Shown piece by piece: positions 19,112-21,913 of a DNA stretch of 21,913 nt. Every line of letters starts with the position of its first letter. Positions within the stretch are counted from its first letter, which is position 1. Location: assembly GCA_003157225.1 (NCBI GenBank), contig PMIZ01000284.1, positions 1 to 21,913 of the forward strand. Reading direction: 5' to 3'. A program made the translations under genes and the position numbers. The DNA is from Actinomycetota bacterium. Its GTDB lineage: Bacteria; Actinomycetota; Thermoleophilia; RBG-16-64-13. Below the pieces are notes generated by a model that was not told the origin of the DNA, did no database searches, and saw only the letters and a program-made list of their open reading frames with translations.

Positions 19112-20431
19112 ATGACTAGAACGATCGACCCGTTGGTTTCCACGGAGTGGCTGGCAGCCCGACTGCGCGCGACCGACGCAGAGGCCGCGTCGCGTCCTGC
19201 GGTGATCGATATCAGGGAACCCCACCATTACGCCGCGGGTCACATCCCGGGCTCGATCTCGGTGCCTTTCAGCCCGGTGTCCGACTGGGCCACCTCCGAC
19301 GACGAACTGATGCTCGAGCTGCCCGACGCGGACGAGCTGTTCGACGTGCTTGGCTCGTGTGGGTTGGGCGCCGACTCTAGAGTGGTCATCGTCGGAACGG
19401 TGGAAAAGCCTCCGGCCCCGCCCTTCGCACTCTCCGACGCCAACCGCGTCGCTGCCACCCTGTTCTGGGCCGGGGTGAAGAACGGCGCCGTTCTCGACGG
19501 CGCCTATCCCAAGTGGGTGGCGGAGGGCAGAGAGATCACCACCGAAGTTCCTACGGTCACGCCGGTGGCCTACAGCAACAACGTGGCCACCGACCTGGTC
19601 GTCTCGACTGAATACGTGAAAGAGCACATCGGTAAGTCAGTGATCGTCGACGGTCGCGATCCGGACGAGTATTCCGGGGTCAAGGTCGACCCATTCGCAG
19701 GCAGCGTGGGACACATACCATCGGCTCGGTCTCTACCGGCTATCGGGATGTGGAACGTCCAGGGCACCTACAAGCCGGTCGACGAACTGCGACTCATGGT
19801 CGCGAAGGTGGTGGGTCCGGACAAGAATGCGGAGATCGTCACCTATTGCGGAGTGGGCGGGTACGCGAGCGCCTGGTGGTTCGTGCTCACGCAGGTGCTG
19901 GACTACACGAACGTGAGGATCTACGACGGGGCGGCGGAGGCCTGGGCAAAAACGGAAGCGATGGTCGCTTCGCCCAAGACCGAGAAGTTCATAGTCACCG
20001 ACCTACAGATGCCGGAGTTCCAGCAGAGCATCCAGCCCGTGTACTCCAAGTTCGCCACCCGCGTCCTCTGGCTCGACGACCGCGTGGTCGAAGGTGCCTT
20101 CCACATGAACGTCTCCTGGTACCTCAAGGCCGCGCCGACCCTCGCCGACAAGCCGCACGTGCACGCGACCGACGAGATCATCGGCTTCTTCGGCAGTAAC
20201 CCTGATGATCCCTACGATCTCGGCGGCGAGGTGGAGATCTGGCTGGAGGACGACAAGCACATGCTTACCCGCAGTTGCATGATCTTCGTCCCGGCTGGGA
20301 TGAAGCACTGCCCGCTGACCGTCACCCGGGTCGACCGGCCCATCTTCCATTTCACCACTGTCACCGGGCACGAGTATGACCGAGTGTCGGCAGCGGAGGC
20401 GCCGGGGGCGTCGGACAAGGGGGAGGCCTGA
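19112..20431 (+). CDS. Double-rhodanese sulfurtransferase fused to a C-terminal cupin
   Basis: ATG 19112 has GGAGG 7 bases upstream; the frame to 19070 is shadow. The 439 residues contain two rhodanese domains. The first (about 1-140) has VIDIREPHHYAAGHIPG, but its active loop reads V-V-I-V-G-T, with no Cys, so it is structural. The second (about 155-285) has VIVDGRDPDEYSGV and the loop V-T-Y-C246-G-V-G-G, with the persulfide Cys. Residues about 300-425 form a cupin: H349-V-H351-A-T-D-E355 and P-A-G-M-K-H399 provide the usual metal ligands. Sulfurtransferase activity is expected; the cupin may bind metal or a small acid. The stop overlaps the decarboxylase start by one base (TGATG), so the two act together. 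Confidence 0.85.
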   Translation: MTRTIDPLVSTEWLAARLRATDAEAASRPAVIDIREPHHYAAGHIPGSISVPFSPVSDWATSDDELMLELPDADELFDVLGSCGLGADSRVVIVGTVEKPPAPPFALSDANRVAATLFWAGVKNGAVLDGAYPKWVAEGREITTEVPTVTPVAYSNNVATDLVVSTEYVKEHIGKSVIVDGRDPDEYSGVKVDPFAGSVGHIPSARSLPAIGMWNVQGTYKPVDELRLMVAKVVGPDKNAEIVTYCGVGGYASAWWFVLTQVLDYTNVRIYDGAAEAWAKTEAMVASPKTEKFIVTDLQMPEFQQSIQPVYSKFATRVLWLDDRVVEGAFHMNVSWYLKAAPTLADKPHVHATDEIIGFFGSNPDDPYDLGGEVEIWLEDDKHMLTRSCMIFVPAGMKHCPLTVTRVDRPIFHFTTVTGHEYDRVSAAEAPGASDKGEA

Positions 20432-21243
20432 TGTCGCCGAAAGGCTTCAGTGTGCCGCTCTCTCCCGAGGGCCGCGCATCGCTCACGACTCTTCCTCCCT
20501 GGCACTACGCCGGCGACCTGCTGGTGATCGACTTCGACGCCGAGCCGGCCGCCGTGAGTGCGGTGCTGCCGCCTGGTCTGGAGCCGGACCCCGAAGCCCC
20601 GGGCGGGTGCATCGCCTTCTTCGTCGCCTGGCAGTACGCGAGTGAGAACGGCGAGGAATACCTCGATCCCGCCCGCAGCGTCTACAACGAGTTCATCCTT
20701 CTCGTGAACGCGCTCTACCGGGGCCGTCCCGTCAGTACCTGCCCCTACATCTACGTCGACAAGGACACCTCCATGGCCCGTGGATGGATCCAGGGCTGGC
20801 CGAAGAAGCTGGGCGAGGTGGGGACTACACGGGCCTTCCCGCTCGCGTCGAAGGCTGCGCCCCGCGTCGCGCCCGGCGGCCGGTTCGGGGGCACGCTAGC
20901 GGCCAACGGACGGCGGCTGGCGGAGGCGGTGGTGACCCTGGAGAAGGTCTCGGACGATCCCGTGTATTTCGGCAAGCGCACTGTGGTCAATCTTCGCTAC
21001 TTCCCGCAGTTAGCCGGGGGCGGTAAAGCGAAACCCCCGGTTTGCGAGCTCGTGCGTTCGATCCTTAGCGATGCGCGCCGGACCGAGGTGTGGGAAGGCG
21101 AAGCCGATATCGAATTCTTTCCCGCTCCCGACAACGAGCTGGATGCCTTCCGGCCAGTGGCGGTGCGTCGCGGTTACCGGTACAGCATGGCCATGACCAT
21201 CGACGATCTCGAGGTCCTGGAGGAGCTCCCGGGCGTCGGGTAG
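20431..21243 (+). CDS. Acetoacetate decarboxylase-family protein
   Basis: This 270-residue protein starts at the ATG sharing one base with the upstream stop. It matches the acetoacetate decarboxylase fold: HYAGDLLVIDFDAEPAAVSAVLPPGLEP, then YNEFILLVNA and the active-site segment G-W-P-K-K-L-G (123-128). Lys125 aligns with the Schiff-base Lys and Lys126 with the lysine that lowers its pKa (Lys115/116 in the clostridial enzyme). So it should decarboxylate, hydrate or retro-aldol a beta-keto acid through an imine. Members of this family accept many substrates, so acetone formation is not implied. It is slightly longer than the classic enzyme (about 244). Coupled to the rhodanese-cupin gene. Confidence 0.87.
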   Translation: MSPKGFSVPLSPEGRASLTTLPPWHYAGDLLVIDFDAEPAAVSAVLPPGLEPDPEAPGGCIAFFVAWQYASENGEEYLDPARSVYNEFILLVNALYRGRPVSTCPYIYVDKDTSMARGWIQGWPKKLGEVGTTRAFPLASKAAPRVAPGGRFGGTLAANGRRLAEAVVTLEKVSDDPVYFGKRTVVNLRYFPQLAGGGKAKPPVCELVRSILSDARRTEVWEGEADIEFFPAPDNELDAFRPVAVRRGYRYSMAMTIDDLEVLEELPGVG

Positions 21244-21357
21244 CCCTCAATCTGGCCGGCGTGCAGGCGACAAGCGCGCCGGCAATTGGACCTTAGGCCA
21301 ACTCGCGGAGCCTTCTCTCCTGCCGATGAGATTCAAGGACACCTCTGAGGGTGCTGG

Positions 21358-21913
21358 ATGGGCAAAAGCTGGGATGGAGGCGACCAAGTGGCGCTGGCGA
21401 CAGGGGACAGACTACATACACGGAGCGGCAAGCAGTTCGCTCGAAGCATGCGTCTGGGTGACGTCCTGGTGGAGAGAGGAGTCATCACAGAGCCACAACT
21501 GGTCCTGAGTCTTCGCTATCAGAGCGATACCGGGGCTCGGTTGGGTGACGCGCTCACGCACCTGGGCTATATCACTCCCCAGCAACTGAAGGACGCTCTC
21601 ACTTGGCAAGACATCTACGGGCTGTCGACCCTCGGGGAACTCCTGCCGAACCCGGGCGCTTCAACACTTCTCACCGAGAAGTTCTGTCGCGCCCGCAAGG
21701 TGCTCCCCATCGACTTCGACAGCGGGGGGGCGCTGATTCTGGCAATGGCCGACCCGGCCGACGTGATGACCGTTGACGATGTCCGTCTCATCACCGGCAT
21801 GGAGACCAGAGCCGTCGCCACAACGCTCGCCGCCCTGAACGAGGCTTGGGAGTTCGTCTATGGGGTGCGCGTGCAAGTCGCGCCCGACCGTACCGACGCA
21901 GAGCCGGCCGGCT
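21358..21913 (+). CDS. MshEN-domain protein, PilB/GspE-type ATPase N-terminus (3' truncated)
   Basis: A frame opens at ATG 21358 (GAGGG 6 bases upstream) and runs off the window: 185 codons so far. Residues about 31-175 are an MshEN (GspE N-terminal) domain. MRLGDVLVERGVITEPQLVLSL leads to GARLGDALTHLGYITPQQLKDAL, then FCRARKVLPIDFDSGGALILAMADPADVMTVDDVRLITG. MshEN modules bind cyclic-di-GMP in many PilB-like ATPases that drive type IV pilus or type II secretion assembly. The Walker A ATPase domain would lie beyond the window, so a full ATPase or a stand-alone MshEN regulator are both possible. ATG 21448 is an alternative start but has no RBS. Confidence 0.85.
   Translation, partial: MGKSWDGGDQVALATGDRLHTRSGKQFARSMRLGDVLVERGVITEPQLVLSLRYQSDTGARLGDALTHLGYITPQQLKDALTWQDIYGLSTLGELLPNPGASTLLTEKFCRARKVLPIDFDSGGALILAMADPADVMTVDDVRLITGMETRAVATTLAALNEAWEFVYGVRVQVAPDRTDAEPAG

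Overview
The window is a GC-rich bacterial chromosomal segment with many GTG starts, strong GGAGG ribosome binding sites and tight gene overlaps. PadR plus HAAS/sensor pairs, a Thr-rich L,D-transpeptidase, GYF_2/Yip1 proteins, SLH surface proteins and a PilB-type MshEN protein together suggest an uncultured member of Actinomycetota (Coriobacteriia- or Thermoleophilia-like). This assignment is inference: no rRNA, tRNA or universal marker is present. No IS element, CRISPR array or prophage was seen.

Layout. (1) 2-1051: 3' end of a protein of the uncharacterised TDGLPVIPPT family. (2) 1222-3615, minus strand: accessory island with a HicBA toxin-antitoxin pair, a PfkB-type sugar kinase and a VapBC-like pair (PIN toxin plus small antitoxin). 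(3) 3809-6118: Cache-domain lipoprotein, a 620-base gap holding a probable DUF2779 remnant, a DUF456 membrane protein, and an ORF6N-domain protein bracketed by two 39-base direct repeats. (4) 6262-7958: SLH-domain cell-surface gene split by a one-base frameshift. (5) 7988-9129, minus: small PLDc_N-like membrane protein and a DUF169 protein. (6) 9477-10927: STAS-domain anti-sigma antagonist-like protein and an L,D-transpeptidase. (7) 11082-15994: tight four-gene operon encoding a GYF_2-Yip1 membrane protein, a multi-pass membrane protein, a 789-residue single-pass receptor-like protein and a C-terminal zinc-ribbon protein. (8) 16290-18347: PadR regulator, HAAS/sensor membrane protein and SnoaL-like protein. 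(9) 18443-18962: two tandem TatA-like subunits. (10) 19112-21243: double-rhodanese/cupin fusion overlapping an acetoacetate decarboxylase-family gene. (11) 21358-end: N-terminus of a PilB/GspE-type ATPase or a stand-alone MshEN protein.

The best candidate for an undescribed system is the 11082-15994 operon. The 789-residue protein is predicted to have an exported beta-rich N-terminus, one membrane span and a large cytoplasmic part. Just inside the membrane it carries a PPG-hydrophobic motif, the type of ligand bound by GYF domains, and the first gene of the same operon encodes a GYF_2 domain. I read this as a possible membrane-anchored sensing or effector complex. The domain calls come from recognition by eye, and the complex itself is inference. 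The rhodanese-rhodanese-cupin fusion translationally coupled to a decarboxylase is the second most interesting unit.
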